Origin: Goodfellowiella coeruleoviolacea
Lineage (GTDB): Bacteria; Actinomycetota; Actinomycetes; Mycobacteriales; Pseudonocardiaceae
NCBI RefSeq assembly: GCF_024171785.1
Contig: NZ_JAMTCK010000004.1
Coordinates: forward strand, 310,001 to 374,000
Reading direction: 5' to 3'
Length of the DNA: 64,000 nucleotides
Position numbers and translations under genes: made by a program. Under the pieces are notes generated by a model. That model had not been told where the DNA came from, searched no databases, and saw nothing but the letters and a program-made list of their open reading frames with translations. Of the stretch, positions 28,042 through 36,731 are shown piece by piece (position 1 is the stretch's first letter; each line of letters starts with the position of its first letter).

Positions 28042-29331
28042 GTGAGTTCCGGGTACGCCGCGCACGACGTGGCCAGGCTGTTGGACGAGCCACCCAAGAA
28101 CGGCACGCTGCCCGGGGCCACACCCGCCCGGCGCAGCCCGTTCGCCCGGGACCGGGCCCGGGTGCTGCACTCGGCCGCGCTGCGGCGGCTGGCCGGCAAG
28201 ACCCAGGTGGTCGGCCCGGGCGAGGGCGCCGAGGTGAGCGGTGTGCCGCGCACCCGGCTGACCCACTCGCTGGAGGTCGCGCAGATCGGCCGGGGCATCG
28301 CCGAGGACCTGGGCTGCGACCCCGACGTGGTGGACACTGCCGGCCTGGCCCACGACATCGGCCACCCGCCGTTCGGGCACAACGGGGAACGCGCGCTCAA
28401 CGAGGTCGCCCAGGACTGCGGCGGGTTCGAGGGCAACGCGCAGACGTTGCGCATCCTGACCCGGCTGGAACCCAAGGTGGTCGGCGCGGCCGAGGACGGG
28501 CGGGTCCGCGGCTACGGCCTCAACCTGACCAGGGCGTGCCTGGACGCGGCCACCAAGTACCCGTGGCCTCGGCTGGCCGGGGTCACCAAGTTCGGCGTGT
28601 ACCAGGACGACATGGCCGTGTTCGAGTGGCTGCGGCAGGGCGCCGAACCCGGCACCCGGTGCCTGGAGGCCCAGGTGATGGACTGGGCCGACGACGTCGC
28701 CTACTCCGTGCACGACGTGGAGGACGGCGTGCTGTCCGGCCGGATCTCCCTGCGCGCGCTCACCGACCAGCAGGAGCGGGCGGCCGTCGCCGAACTGGCC
28801 GCCAAGCACTTCTCGGCCGCGCCGGTGTCCGCGCTGGAGGCCGCCGCCGAGGAACTGCTGCGGCTGGGCGTGGTCGCCGAACTGGCGCGCACCCGCTACG
28901 ACGGCTCGCTCGGCGCGCAGGTGACGCTCAAACGCCTGACCAGCGAGCTGGTCGGCCGGTTCGCCTCGGCCGCGGTCACCGCCACCCAGCGGGTGCACGG
29001 CACCGGGCCGCTGCGCCGCTACGACGCCGACCTGGTGGTGCCCGACCAGGTGGCCGCCGAGGTGGCGCTGCTCAAGGCGATGGCGCTGCGCTACGTGATG
29101 AGCGACCCGCAGCGGCTGGCCATGCAGCGCCGGCAGCGGGAACTGCTGGCCGAACTGGTGGCGGCGCTGTGCGAGCGGGCGCCGGACGGGCTGGACCCCA
29201 CGTTCCACCAGGCCTGGCAGGACGCGGCCGGGGACGCCGGCCGGCTGCGGGTGGTCATCGACCAGGTCTCGCTGCTCACCGACGTGCAGGCGGTGGCCTG
29301 GCACGCCGGGCTGGTGCGGCGGGCACCGTGA
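28042..29331 (+). CDS. dgt: Deoxyguanosinetriphosphate triphosphohydrolase-like protein
   Basis: An HD-domain dNTPase that splits dGTP into deoxyguanosine and triphosphate. The 429-residue protein has the metal-site motifs H75 ([17 protein letters not shown]), H104-D105 in [14 protein letters not shown], and a later D ([17 protein letters not shown]). It acts in nucleotide-pool control in the cytosol. In M. tuberculosis dgt lies next to dnaG; here about 9 kb of accessory genes separate them. Length and motifs are complete. Confidence 0.95.
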   Translation: MSSGYAAHDVARLLDEPPKNGTLPGATPARRSPFARDRARVLHSAALRRLAGKTQVVGPGEGAEVSGVPRTRLTHSLEVAQIGRGIAEDLGCDPDVVDTAGLAHDIGHPPFGHNGERALNEVAQDCGGFEGNAQTLRILTRLEPKVVGAAEDGRVRGYGLNLTRACLDAATKYPWPRLAGVTKFGVYQDDMAVFEWLRQGAEPGTRCLEAQVMDWADDVAYSVHDVEDGVLSGRISLRALTDQQERAAVAELAAKHFSAAPVSALEAAAEELLRLGVVAELARTRYDGSLGAQVTLKRLTSELVGRFASAAVTATQRVHGTGPLRRYDADLVVPDQVAAEVALLKAMALRYVMSDPQRLAMQRRQRELLAELVAALCERAPDGLDPTFHQAWQDAAGDAGRLRVVIDQVSLLTDVQAVAWHAGLVRRAP

Positions 29332-29372
29332 TCGCCCCGGGCCGCGCTGTGAACGGTGGCACACTCGGTGTC

Positions 29373-29621
29373 ATGGCAGCGGAGGACCGCAAGGACCGGC
29401 CCGGCAAGGGCCGGGGACGTGGCTTACGGCGCCGGCGCGAGCCGGTGGAGGTCGGGTACACCGACGGGTTCGGTGACGTCCCGGACGATGACGAGGGTGA
29501 CGGGTCGGCGGGCGTGCGGGAGCCGAGGCACCCGCGGCCACTCGGCCCGATGGCCGGTGCGGGCGTGCTGCCCGAGCCGACACCGGTGCTGGTGGCGCAC
29601 CTGCCCGACCCGCGCTGCTGA
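29373..29621 (+). CDS. Small charged hypothetical protein
   Basis: An 82-residue ORF with a basic N-terminus (KDRPGKGRGRGLRRRRE) and acidic centre (DDDEGDG), ending in Pro-rich sequence. The ATG at 29373 has no strong ribosome-binding site. The only support is codon bias and position; treat as tentative. Confidence 0.4.
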   Translation: MAAEDRKDRPGKGRGRGLRRRREPVEVGYTDGFGDVPDDDEGDGSAGVREPRHPRPLGPMAGAGVLPEPTPVLVAHLPDPRC

Positions 29622-29684
29622 CCCAGTGCGGTGAGGCGGACCAGACACGTCGAGCCGGCCAGCGCCGGAGAACCAGGAGAGCCT

Positions 29685-30830
29685 GTGACCGAGCGCGCGC
29701 ACCTGGCGTTCGCCCTGGCCCTGCACCACGCCCTCGCCCCGGACCCCACCGAGGACGCCTGCTGGTCGCCCTACTCGGTGGCCAGCGCGCTGGGCGTGGC
29801 CAGCCAGGCCGCCCAGGGCGGCACCCGGGCCGAACTGCTCACGCTCCTGGTCGGCGACCCCGACCGTGACGTGCGCGACCACGCCGTACTGCTGGCCGAA
29901 GCCGGCGCGCTGCGCGGCGGCGCCCGAGGTGGCGGTGGCGGGGGCGGCGGCTCGGACGCGCGGTCGCCAGAACTGGCCGTGACCAACACCCTGTGGGTCT
30001 GGGACGAACTGCCCGTCAACGGCGACTTCGTGACCGACCTGGCCGGCTGGCCGGGCCACAGCGTGCGGACCGCGCCGTTCGCCACCGACCCCGAAGCGGC
30101 CAGGGCCGCGATCAACGCCGACGTCGCCGCGACCACCCACGACCTCATCCCCGAACTGGTCCCGCCGGGCGCGGTGGCCCAGGACACGGTCGCCACCCTG
30201 GTCAACGCGCTGTACCTGCGCACGGCCTGGCGCACCCCGTTCGACGCCAACGACACCCGGCCCAAACCGTTCCACGCGCCCGACGGCCCCCGCCCGGTGC
30301 CGACCATGCGGCACACCGGCCAGCTGACCCACGCCGCCCAGGACGGGTGGACCGCGGTGGGGCTGCCCGCGCACGGCGGGGTCGAGGCCGTGGTGCTGCT
30401 GCCCGACGGCGACCTGGCCGCGGCCGAGCCCGGCCTGGACGTGCCCCGGCTGACCGCGCTGCTGGCCGCGCGCACCCGCACCCGCGTCGAACTGCACCTG
30501 CCCCGGTGTCGCGCGCGGGCCAGGGCCGCGCTCACCGCCGCGCTGACCGGACTGGGCGTGCGGACGCTGTTCAGCCGGTCCGCCGACCTGGGCGCGCTCA
30601 GCCCCGATCCGCGGCTGAGCGTGTCGGACGTGCTGCACGAGGCCGTGCTGCGGGTGGACGAGCAGGGCCTGGAGGGCGCGGCGGCCACCGCCATGATGAT
30701 CCGGATGACCAGCATGCCCGTGCACCAGGAACCACCGCTGGTGATCCGGGTGGACCGGCCGTTCCTGCTGCTGGTCCGGCACCAGGCCACGGGCGCGCTG
30801 TACTTCCTCGCCCGGATCACCCGGCCGTAG
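29685..30830 (+). CDS. Serpin-family protease inhibitor
   Basis: A 381-residue bacterial serpin. Recognisable parts are the N-terminal SPYSVASALGVASQAAQGGTRAEL, the strand TNTLWVW, VNALYLRTAWRTPFD, and the hinge of the reactive centre loop (VDEQGLEGAAATAMM) followed by PFLLLVRHQATGALYFLARI. Serpins trap serine or cysteine proteases covalently. A poly-Gly stretch near residues 82-90 is an insertion. No signal peptide is seen, so it is probably cytosolic. GTG 29685 has AGGAGA at four bases. The P1 residue cannot be fixed by eye. Confidence 0.9.
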   Translation: MTERAHLAFALALHHALAPDPTEDACWSPYSVASALGVASQAAQGGTRAELLTLLVGDPDRDVRDHAVLLAEAGALRGGARGGGGGGGGSDARSPELAVTNTLWVWDELPVNGDFVTDLAGWPGHSVRTAPFATDPEAARAAINADVAATTHDLIPELVPPGAVAQDTVATLVNALYLRTAWRTPFDANDTRPKPFHAPDGPRPVPTMRHTGQLTHAAQDGWTAVGLPAHGGVEAVVLLPDGDLAAAEPGLDVPRLTALLAARTRTRVELHLPRCRARARAALTAALTGLGVRTLFSRSADLGALSPDPRLSVSDVLHEAVLRVDEQGLEGAAATAMMIRMTSMPVHQEPPLVIRVDRPFLLLVRHQATGALYFLARITRP

Positions 30831-30889
30831 CCGCCGGCGCGCCGACCGCCGCCCGGGCCGGGTTCGCGTGACCGGCGGAGGGCCGGCCG

Positions 30890-33358
30890 GTGTGTGATCG
30901 TGTGGGAGTGGCGACCCGATGGCACGGGGCTCGGCGGCTGGCGGCGGCCGTGCTGGACCGGCTGGCCGCGGCCGACCCCGGCATGGTCCGGCTGCGCTAC
31001 GCCGTCCGCGTGGTGCTCGCCACGCTGATCGCCGCCGGGGGCCTGGCCCTGGCCGGGCTGCCGTTCCCCGCGGTGATGGTGGGCGCGATCCTCGCCCTGA
31101 ACATGTCCACCGGCCTGCGCGAGGCCACCACCCGGGAGAAACTCGCCTCCGCCGGCCTGGTGCCGGTGGCCGCGGCGGCGTCGCTGACGCTGGCCGCGCT
31201 GCTGCCCAAGATCCCGGTGGTCGTCGACTCGGTGTTCGTGGCGGTCACCTTCGTGGCCGTGTGGCTGCGGCGGTTCCCCAACATCGGGTTCGCCGTGGGC
31301 ATGGCCGGGTTCATGAGCTTCTTCGCCGCCGTGTTCACCCGACTGACCTCGGCGCTGCTGCCGGTGGTGCTGGTGGGCATGGTGGTGGGCGTGCTGGTCG
31401 CGGTCGGCCTGGCCCTGCTGCTGGGCCGGGAGAGCAGGCAGCACGCGGTGCGCCGGATGTTCCACGCGTTCCGCGCCCGGCTGGGCCAACAGGTCGACCA
31501 GGTCAGCCGGGTGCTGGAGGAGATGGACAGCGCCGGACGGACCGGTGAGCGCCTGGACCGGTACACCGAGCGGCTGCGCGAGGGCGCGCTGATGATCGAG
31601 GCGGAACTGGACCGCGACGACCAGCGACCAGCACAGCTGGACCGGGTGCGCCGCCAGCTGGTCACCATCGAGTTGGCGGCCGAACGGCTGGCGCTGTCCG
31701 TGCGCAACGCCGTCGAGCAGGGGGTCTCCCGGCAGCACCGCGCGGACCTGCTGGTCGAGCTGCGCCAGCTGCGCGGCTACCTGGGGCGGGACCCGAGCCG
31801 GGTGATCGCCGCCGACACCAGGGAGATCCTGGCCACGGTCCGGGCCCGGCGCGCGACACCGGTCGAGCCGGACGCGCCAGCCCCGCACCGGGCGGCCATG
31901 GGACTGCGTCGGGCCGTGAGCGAACTCGTCCTCGCCACCATCCAGACCAGGCGCTACCTGGAGACGCAGGCGTGGTGGACAGCCGGGGACACCGAATCGG
32001 AGCGTCCCGCACCCGATTCGGGCAAGACGGAATCCGGAGTGGAGCGCGAGAAGTCCGATTCGGAACTTCGAGGTACTCAACCAGAGCTGGGCAAACCCGA
32101 TTCGGAGCGGCCGGCATCCACTGATCAGGCCGGCCGGGAGCGGCCAGCGGACCAGCCAACGCGGGACGGCGGGGAACAGCCCGCCGGGGACGAGCGGGGC
32201 GGGGCAGGCCACGAGGCGGAGCGCCCCCGGGAACCGGGGGTGGACCGGCGGCGGCAGGAGGAGGAGCCCCCGACCGAACGGCTGAGCCCCAGCACCCGCC
32301 AGGCGGTGCAGACGGCGGTGGCGTGCGCGCTGGCGATCGTCGCCAGTGAACTGGTGTCCCCGCAGCGCTGGTACTGGGCGGTGATCACCTGCTGGGTGGT
32401 GTTCATCGGCACGAGTTCACGGGGCGACCTGCTGGTGAAGGGGTTCCGCCGGGTGCTGGGCACGCTGCTGGGCGTGCTCGCCGGCATGGTGGTCGCACTG
32501 CTGGTGGCCGGCCACCCGGTGGTGGTGGGCGGGCTGATGGCCGTTGGCCTGTTCCTGGCGTTCTACCTGGTCCAGGTCTCCTACAGCATGATGAGCTTCT
32601 TCCTCACGGTGACGCTCGGCCTGCTCTACGACCTGATGGGCATGTTCACCCCGCAGGTGTTCCTGCTGCGCCTGGTCGAGACGCTGATCGGCGCGCTGGC
32701 CGGGGCGGTGGCCGCCGCGGTCGTGCTGCCCACCCGCACCGGCTCGGCCGCCCGCGAGGAAGTGGCCGAACTGCTCAACGGGCTGAGCGAGTTCGTCGGC
32801 CACGCCGAGGACGTGCTGGCGCACGGGGAGCAGCTCAACCTGATCGAGAAGTCGCGGGAGCTGGACCGGCGGTTCGGCGATCTGGAGCGGATTGTCGAAC
32901 CGCTGCTGCACCGGTTCAACCCGTTCCGCGACCGCCGGGACACGCTCAGCTACCTGGTCGTGGTGTTGGAGCTGGTTCTGTACCACGCCCGCAATCTGGC
33001 CACGGCCGCGGAGACAGCCGCCCTGGCCGGGCATCCCGGCGTGACCGGGGCGATGGGGCGGATCAGGGAGAACCTGGCGCGCATGGCCGCGGTGGCCAGC
33101 GACCGTGGCGACCGGGACAGGACCCAGGACAGGACCCTGGTCGTGGGGCCGAGCCTGTCCTCGGAACCCGGCGAGCTGAACCCCGCGGCCAAGCGCGTGC
33201 TGTCCTACCTGGACCGGTTCGACGAGGCCTCCCTCGGGTTGGCCCGGCCGCTGGCCATGACCACCGAGGTCGGCCTGCGCGCGGACGCCGAGCGGGACGG
33301 CCGGGATCAGGCCGGACCTTCCCCGGGCAGCACCTCGGCGGCGAGCCGACGCAGGTAG
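30890..33358 (+). CDS. Double FUSC-type membrane transporter
   Basis: An 822-residue protein with two FUSC-like membrane halves. The first (residues about 35-185) has VVLATLIAAGGLALAGL, FVAVWLRRFPNIGF and LVGMVVGVLVAVGLALLLG; the second (about 475-620) repeats the pattern with AVACALAIVASELVSPQRWYW and VLAGMVVALLVAGHPV. Cytoplasmic helical regions follow each half. A disordered Glu/Pro/Ser-rich linker (about 370-465) joins them. FUSC proteins are thought to export aromatic acids or similar compounds (compare AaeB). GTG 30890 has GGAGGG at seven bases. Its 3' end overlaps the convergent MarR gene by 52 bases. Confidence 0.85.
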   Translation: MCDRVGVATRWHGARRLAAAVLDRLAAADPGMVRLRYAVRVVLATLIAAGGLALAGLPFPAVMVGAILALNMSTGLREATTREKLASAGLVPVAAAASLTLAALLPKIPVVVDSVFVAVTFVAVWLRRFPNIGFAVGMAGFMSFFAAVFTRLTSALLPVVLVGMVVGVLVAVGLALLLGRESRQHAVRRMFHAFRARLGQQVDQVSRVLEEMDSAGRTGERLDRYTERLREGALMIEAELDRDDQRPAQLDRVRRQLVTIELAAERLALSVRNAVEQGVSRQHRADLLVELRQLRGYLGRDPSRVIAADTREILATVRARRATPVEPDAPAPHRAAMGLRRAVSELVLATIQTRRYLETQAWWTAGDTESERPAPDSGKTESGVEREKSDSELRGTQPELGKPDSERPASTDQAGRERPADQPTRDGGEQPAGDERGGAGHEAERPREPGVDRRRQEEEPPTERLSPSTRQAVQTAVACALAIVASELVSPQRWYWAVITCWVVFIGTSSRGDLLVKGFRRVLGTLLGVLAGMVVALLVAGHPVVVGGLMAVGLFLAFYLVQVSYSMMSFFLTVTLGLLYDLMGMFTPQVFLLRLVETLIGALAGAVAAAVVLPTRTGSAAREEVAELLNGLSEFVGHAEDVLAHGEQLNLIEKSRELDRRFGDLERIVEPLLHRFNPFRDRRDTLSYLVVVLELVLYHARNLATAAETAALAGHPGVTGAMGRIRENLARMAAVASDRGDRDRTQDRTLVVGPSLSSEPGELNPAAKRVLSYLDRFDEASLGLARPLAMTTEVGLRADAERDGRDQAGPSPGSTSAASRRR

Positions 33359-33960
33359 CCGGCGAAGCGCCGCTGGTCTGCCCCGCTCCAACCGGCGACC
33401 AGTTGGGCGAACACCTCTTCCTGGTAGGCGTGTGAGGCGTGCAGCAGGGCCTGGCCCGACCCGGTCAGCGACAGGCTGGCCCGTCTGGCGTCCCGGGCCG
33501 AGGCGTCCCGCCGCACGTGTCCGGCGTTCACCGCCTCGGCGACCATCCGGCTGGCCACCGAACGGTCCACCCCCAACTGGTGTGCCACCTCGGCGACGGT
33601 GACCTCGCCGGGGTGGGCGCCCGCCGCGTGCACCGCCTCGACCACCAGGACGTTCGGCACCCGGTGCGGGTCGCCCAGGCGCTGGTGGCCGGCGCGGTGG
33701 GCACCGGGGCGACCACCGGCATCCGGGACACCGGAGCCGCGGCCAGCGGCGTCCTGCCCACCGGGATTCTGCCCGTCCTGCCCGCCGGGATGCTGGTCGT
33801 CGGGATTCTGCCCGCCGGGATTCTGGTCGTCGCAACCCTGGTCGTCGGAACCCTGGTTGTCGGCGAGCCGCCCGGCCACGCCCGCGGCCCACCGCCGCGA
33901 CCAGAACCGCACCAGCTGGAACAGCGCCGGCCCAGCACCTGCCACCGGCTCGTCTGTCAT
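33307..33960 (-). CDS. MarR-family regulator with repeat insertion
   Basis: A 217-residue MarR-type repressor. Helix 1 (ALFQLVRFWSRRWAAG) is followed by a roughly 60-residue insertion of D/G/Q/N/P pentads (about 33-92), then the winged helix (VPNVLVVEAVHAAGAHPGEVTVAEVAHQLGVDRSVASRMV in parts: EVTVAEVAHQLGVDRSVASRM, VRRDASARDARRASLSLT). The C-terminal helix restores the dimer interface. It is convergent with and overlaps the FUSC gene, so it may regulate that transporter. Without the insertion the length would be normal (about 155). Confidence 0.85.
   Translation of the reverse strand: MTDEPVAGAGPALFQLVRFWSRRWAAGVAGRLADNQGSDDQGCDDQNPGGQNPDDQHPGGQDGQNPGGQDAAGRGSGVPDAGGRPGAHRAGHQRLGDPHRVPNVLVVEAVHAAGAHPGEVTVAEVAHQLGVDRSVASRMVAEAVNAGHVRRDASARDARRASLSLTGSGQALLHASHAYQEEVFAQLVAGWSGADQRRFAGYLRRLAAEVLPGEGPA
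33685..33871 (-). repeat. 15-bp tandem repeats inside the MarR gene
   Basis: Seven or more degenerate 15-base units, such as GGGATTCTGCCCGCC and GGGATTCTGGTCGTC (plus strand), encode pentads like DDQNP and GGQNP. They lie between helix 1 and the winged helix and keep the frame. Confidence 0.85.
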
Positions 33961-34072
33961 GCGGTCATCCTGCCAGCCGGACCGGGGTGGCCCCGGTGCG
34001 CCAGCCCCGGCCGCACAGCGGGTGGCCGGGCAAGACGCGAAGGGTGTGCGCGGGTGGCGGGCGGCGCCGCGG

Positions 34073-34663
34073 TCAGGCGGAACCGGTCGCGGTGATGCCC
34101 CGCTCCAGGGTGCGCAGCACCGTCGGGACCACGTCGTAGCGCGCCAGCGTGCCCCGTTCGACCTGCTCGAACGCGGTGTACAGGAGCGCCCACAGAACCT
34201 GTTGCAGCCACCCGGCGGAGACCTCGGCGTCGAACACCCCGTCGGCCTGGCCGCGGCGGATGAGTCCCAGAACGGGATCGTCCGGCAGTTGTTGCCCGGC
34301 CGGCGTGGGGCCGAGATCGCGGAGCAGTGACGGGTCGCCGAAAACGAACATGATCCGGTCGCTCACCGAGGCCAGGGCGGCCACGAGCCGGCGCATCGCC
34401 TCCCAGACACCGCCCTCGTGCGGGGCGGCCTCCCTGATCGCCTCGCCGATGAGTTCCAGCGAATCGTCCACAGCCGCGTTGACCAGGCCGTCCCGCTCGG
34501 GGAAGTACCGGTGCAGGGTGGTCCGGCCGACGTCGGCGGCCAGGGCGATCTGCGGCAGTGTCGCGGACCGGTCGCGGGCCAGCACGGACGCGGCGGCAGC
34601 CAGGATCGCCCGCTGGGTGCGGTTGCGGGCAGCGGAAGGCGTTGCTTCTTGTTGCTCGACCAC
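34073..34663 (-). CDS. TetR-family repressor of the adjacent ABC exporter
   Basis: A 196-residue TetR protein: HTH ARNRTQRAILAAAASVLARDRSATLPQIALAADVGRTTLHRYFPERDGL (in parts: RAILAAAASVLARD, LPQIALAADVGRTTLHRYF) and a C-terminal effector domain ending RTLERGITATGSA. It is divergent from the DrrA-like ATPase; palindromes overlap the ATPase promoter, so local repression is expected. GTG 34663 (VVEQQEATPSAARN) is favoured. The effector is unknown. Confidence 0.88.
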   Translation of the reverse strand: MVEQQEATPSAARNRTQRAILAAAASVLARDRSATLPQIALAADVGRTTLHRYFPERDGLVNAAVDDSLELIGEAIREAAPHEGGVWEAMRRLVAALASVSDRIMFVFGDPSLLRDLGPTPAGQQLPDDPVLGLIRRGQADGVFDAEVSAGWLQQVLWALLYTAFEQVERGTLARYDVVPTVLRTLERGITATGSA

Positions 34664-34710
34664 CCGCCAACGGTACCAACGATCCCCAGGATGGAATTCC
34701 GCAATCCCAG

Positions 34711-34748
34711 AGTGGAACTTTGACGCTCCACTTCGGAGCGGATAACCT
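34711..34748 (+). promoter_or_regulatory. Promoter and palindromic operator of the ABC exporter
   Basis: TTGACG (34720-34725) and TAACCT (34743-34748) are spaced 17 bases apart: a near-consensus sigma-70 promoter. Two overlapping inverted repeats sit on it: AGTGGA (34711-34716) with TCCACT (34727-34732), and CGCTCC (34724-34729) with GGAGCG (34735-34740). The ATG at 34756 is seven bases after the -10, so the mRNA is probably leaderless. Confidence 0.7.
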
Positions 34749-34755
34749 CCGCTGC

Positions 34756-35772
34756 ATGAGTGGTGAGCTGATGATCGAGGCGCGCGGCCTCGGGCGGTCG
34801 TTCCGGACGGGCGGGCAGACCGTGGTGGCGGTGCACGGCATCGACCTGACCGTGGCCGAGGGCGAACTCGTCGCGCTGCTCGGGCCGAACGGCGCGGGCA
34901 AGAGCACCACGCTGCGCATGCTGACCACGCTCCTGCCGCCCACCGCCGGAACGGCCCGGGTGGCCGGGGCCGACGTGCGGACCGCGCCGGAGTGGGTGCG
35001 GACCGCGATCGGCTACGTCGGCCAGCACCACGCGGCCGGGGAGAACCACCGCGTTCGCGACGAGCTGGTGACCCAGGGCCGCTGGTACGGCCTTGGCCCA
35101 CGCCGGTCCCGCCAGCGCGCCGACCACCTGCTCGACCTGCTGGACCTCACCGCGCTGGCCACCCGCCGGCCAGCCACGCTGTCCGGCGGCCAGCGGCGGC
35201 GCGTCGACATCGCCCTCGGCCTGATGCACCAGCCCCGCCTGCTGTTCCTGGACGAGCCCTCGGCCGGACTCGACCCGAGGAGCCGGGCCGACATCTGGGC
35301 CCAGATCCTGCGGCTCCGGCGGGAGCACGGCATCACCGTCGTCCTGACCACCCACTACCTGGACGAGGCCGACCGGGTGGCCGAGCGGGTGGTCATCGTG
35401 GACGCCGGCCGGGTCATCGCCGACGGGACACCAGCACGGTTGAAAGCCGCGCTGGGCGGCGACCAGATCCGGATCACCACCGAAACCCCGGCCGACGCCG
35501 GCGTGGCGGCCAGCATCGGAGCCCGGTTCACCACACCCGAGCGGGTGGGCACCGACGGCACGGCGGTCACCCTGCGACTCGTCCGGGCCGATCGGGAACT
35601 CCCGCGCTTCCTGCGGGAACTCGATCACGCGGGGGTGACCGTGACCACCGCGGCGAGCAGCCGCCCCAGTCTGGACGACGTCTTCCTCACCCTCACCGGC
35701 CGGCGGCTGCGCGAATCCGGCGACGCCGACCCGGTCCACCCCGCCACCGACCCCGTTCACCCCGCCAGCTGA
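34756..35772 (+). CDS. DrrA-like ABC exporter ATPase
   Basis: A 338-residue ATPase with Walker A GPNGAGKSTT, Q-loop YVGQHH, signature LSGGQRRRVDIALGL, Walker B LLFLDEPSAGLDP and H-loop THYLDEADRVAERV. A C-terminal ACT-like DUF4162 domain ends with SLDDVFLTLTGRRL, typical of daunorubicin-resistance DrrA exporters. It forms an operon with the permease 22 bases downstream and is controlled by the divergent TetR. A repeated PVHPA motif makes the extreme C-terminus. Confidence 0.93.
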   Translation: MSGELMIEARGLGRSFRTGGQTVVAVHGIDLTVAEGELVALLGPNGAGKSTTLRMLTTLLPPTAGTARVAGADVRTAPEWVRTAIGYVGQHHAAGENHRVRDELVTQGRWYGLGPRRSRQRADHLLDLLDLTALATRRPATLSGGQRRRVDIALGLMHQPRLLFLDEPSAGLDPRSRADIWAQILRLRREHGITVVLTTHYLDEADRVAERVVIVDAGRVIADGTPARLKAALGGDQIRITTETPADAGVAASIGARFTTPERVGTDGTAVTLRLVRADRELPRFLRELDHAGVTVTTAASSRPSLDDVFLTLTGRRLRESGDADPVHPATDPVHPAS

Positions 35773-35794
35773 GTCACCACAGGGAGACCACCCC

Positions 35795-36556
35795 GTGCGC
35801 AAGTTTCTGCAGGACACAGTGACGTCGTTCCACCGGGAGATCCGGCCCGAACTGCGCCAGCCCTGGGGAATCGTCCTCGCCATGGCACAGCCCGTGCTGT
35901 TCCTGGTCCTGTTCGGTTCCGTGCTCACCGGGCCGCACAGCGGTTTCGGCGGCGCCGAGACGACCTGGCAGTGGTTCGTGCCCGGCATCCTGATCATGAT
36001 GTGCCTGGTCGGCCCGCTGTCCTGTGGACACCAGCTGCTCAGCGAGTCCAGTGGCGGGCAGCTGGAACGGATCCTGGTGACCCCGGTGCACCGGGCGGCG
36101 CTGATCACCGGCCGCACCCTGAAGGAATCGGTCACGCTGTGCGCCCAGGCCGTGCTCATCATCGCCATCGCGACCCCGTTCGGGCTCACCCCGCACATCC
36201 CGGGCGCACTGGCCACCATGCTGCTGCTGACCGTGCTCGGGATCGGCCTGAGCGCGTTCTCCCACCTGCTGGCGATCGCCGCCCGGCCGAGCGGGAACCT
36301 GTTCTGGGTCGCCACCCAGCTGTTGCTGTTCCCCCTGATGCTGCTCTCGGGTGTGCTGCTGCCGATCAGCGCCGGCCCGGCCTGGCTGCGCGGTCTGGCC
36401 GCGGTCAACCCGGTCGCCTACGTGGTGGACGCGGCGCGGGCGCTGTTCGCCGGCCAGTTCCTCGCCCCCGCCGTGCTCCCCGGGGTGGTCGCCGTGGCCG
36501 TGGTCACCGCGCTGGGCCTGGGGCTGGCCACCCGCGCCCTGCGCCGAGGGAGCTGA
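35795..36556 (+). CDS. DrrB-like ABC-2 permease
   Basis: A 253-residue permease with six hydrophobic helices (LAMAQPVLFLVLFGSVL, WFVPGILIMMCLVGPLS, AVLIIAIATPFGL, ATMLLLTVLGIGLSAF, TQLLLFPLMLLSGVLLPISAG, VVAVAVVTALGLGLATRAL). SSGGQLERILVTPVHRAALITGR is the ABC-2 signature. GTG 35795 has GGGAGA upstream. It pairs with the ATPase for drug or lipid export. Confidence 0.92.
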   Translation: MRKFLQDTVTSFHREIRPELRQPWGIVLAMAQPVLFLVLFGSVLTGPHSGFGGAETTWQWFVPGILIMMCLVGPLSCGHQLLSESSGGQLERILVTPVHRAALITGRTLKESVTLCAQAVLIIAIATPFGLTPHIPGALATMLLLTVLGIGLSAFSHLLAIAARPSGNLFWVATQLLLFPLMLLSGVLLPISAGPAWLRGLAAVNPVAYVVDAARALFAGQFLAPAVLPGVVAVAVVTALGLGLATRALRRGS

Positions 36557-36640
36557 CCCGGCCCCGGGGACCGCGTCCGCGCCGGACCCGGCCAGCTCGC
36601 CGCGGGCCAGCCCCTGGACGCACCCGTCCGGGCTGGTGTC

Positions 36641-36692
36641 CTCCGGATCGGGTTTCCCCCGGACGCGGTTTCCTGCGGACGCGGTTTCCCGG
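36641..36692. repeat. Short direct repeats in the ABC-sigma spacer
   Basis: Three degenerate copies of GGACGCGGTTTCC, 16-17 bases apart, between two convergent genes. It probably contributes to termination or is a repeat remnant. Confidence 0.5.
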
Positions 36693-36731
36693 GTGAACAG
36701 TTTCTTCGGGACAGGGTCGCGCGTGGCGCGG

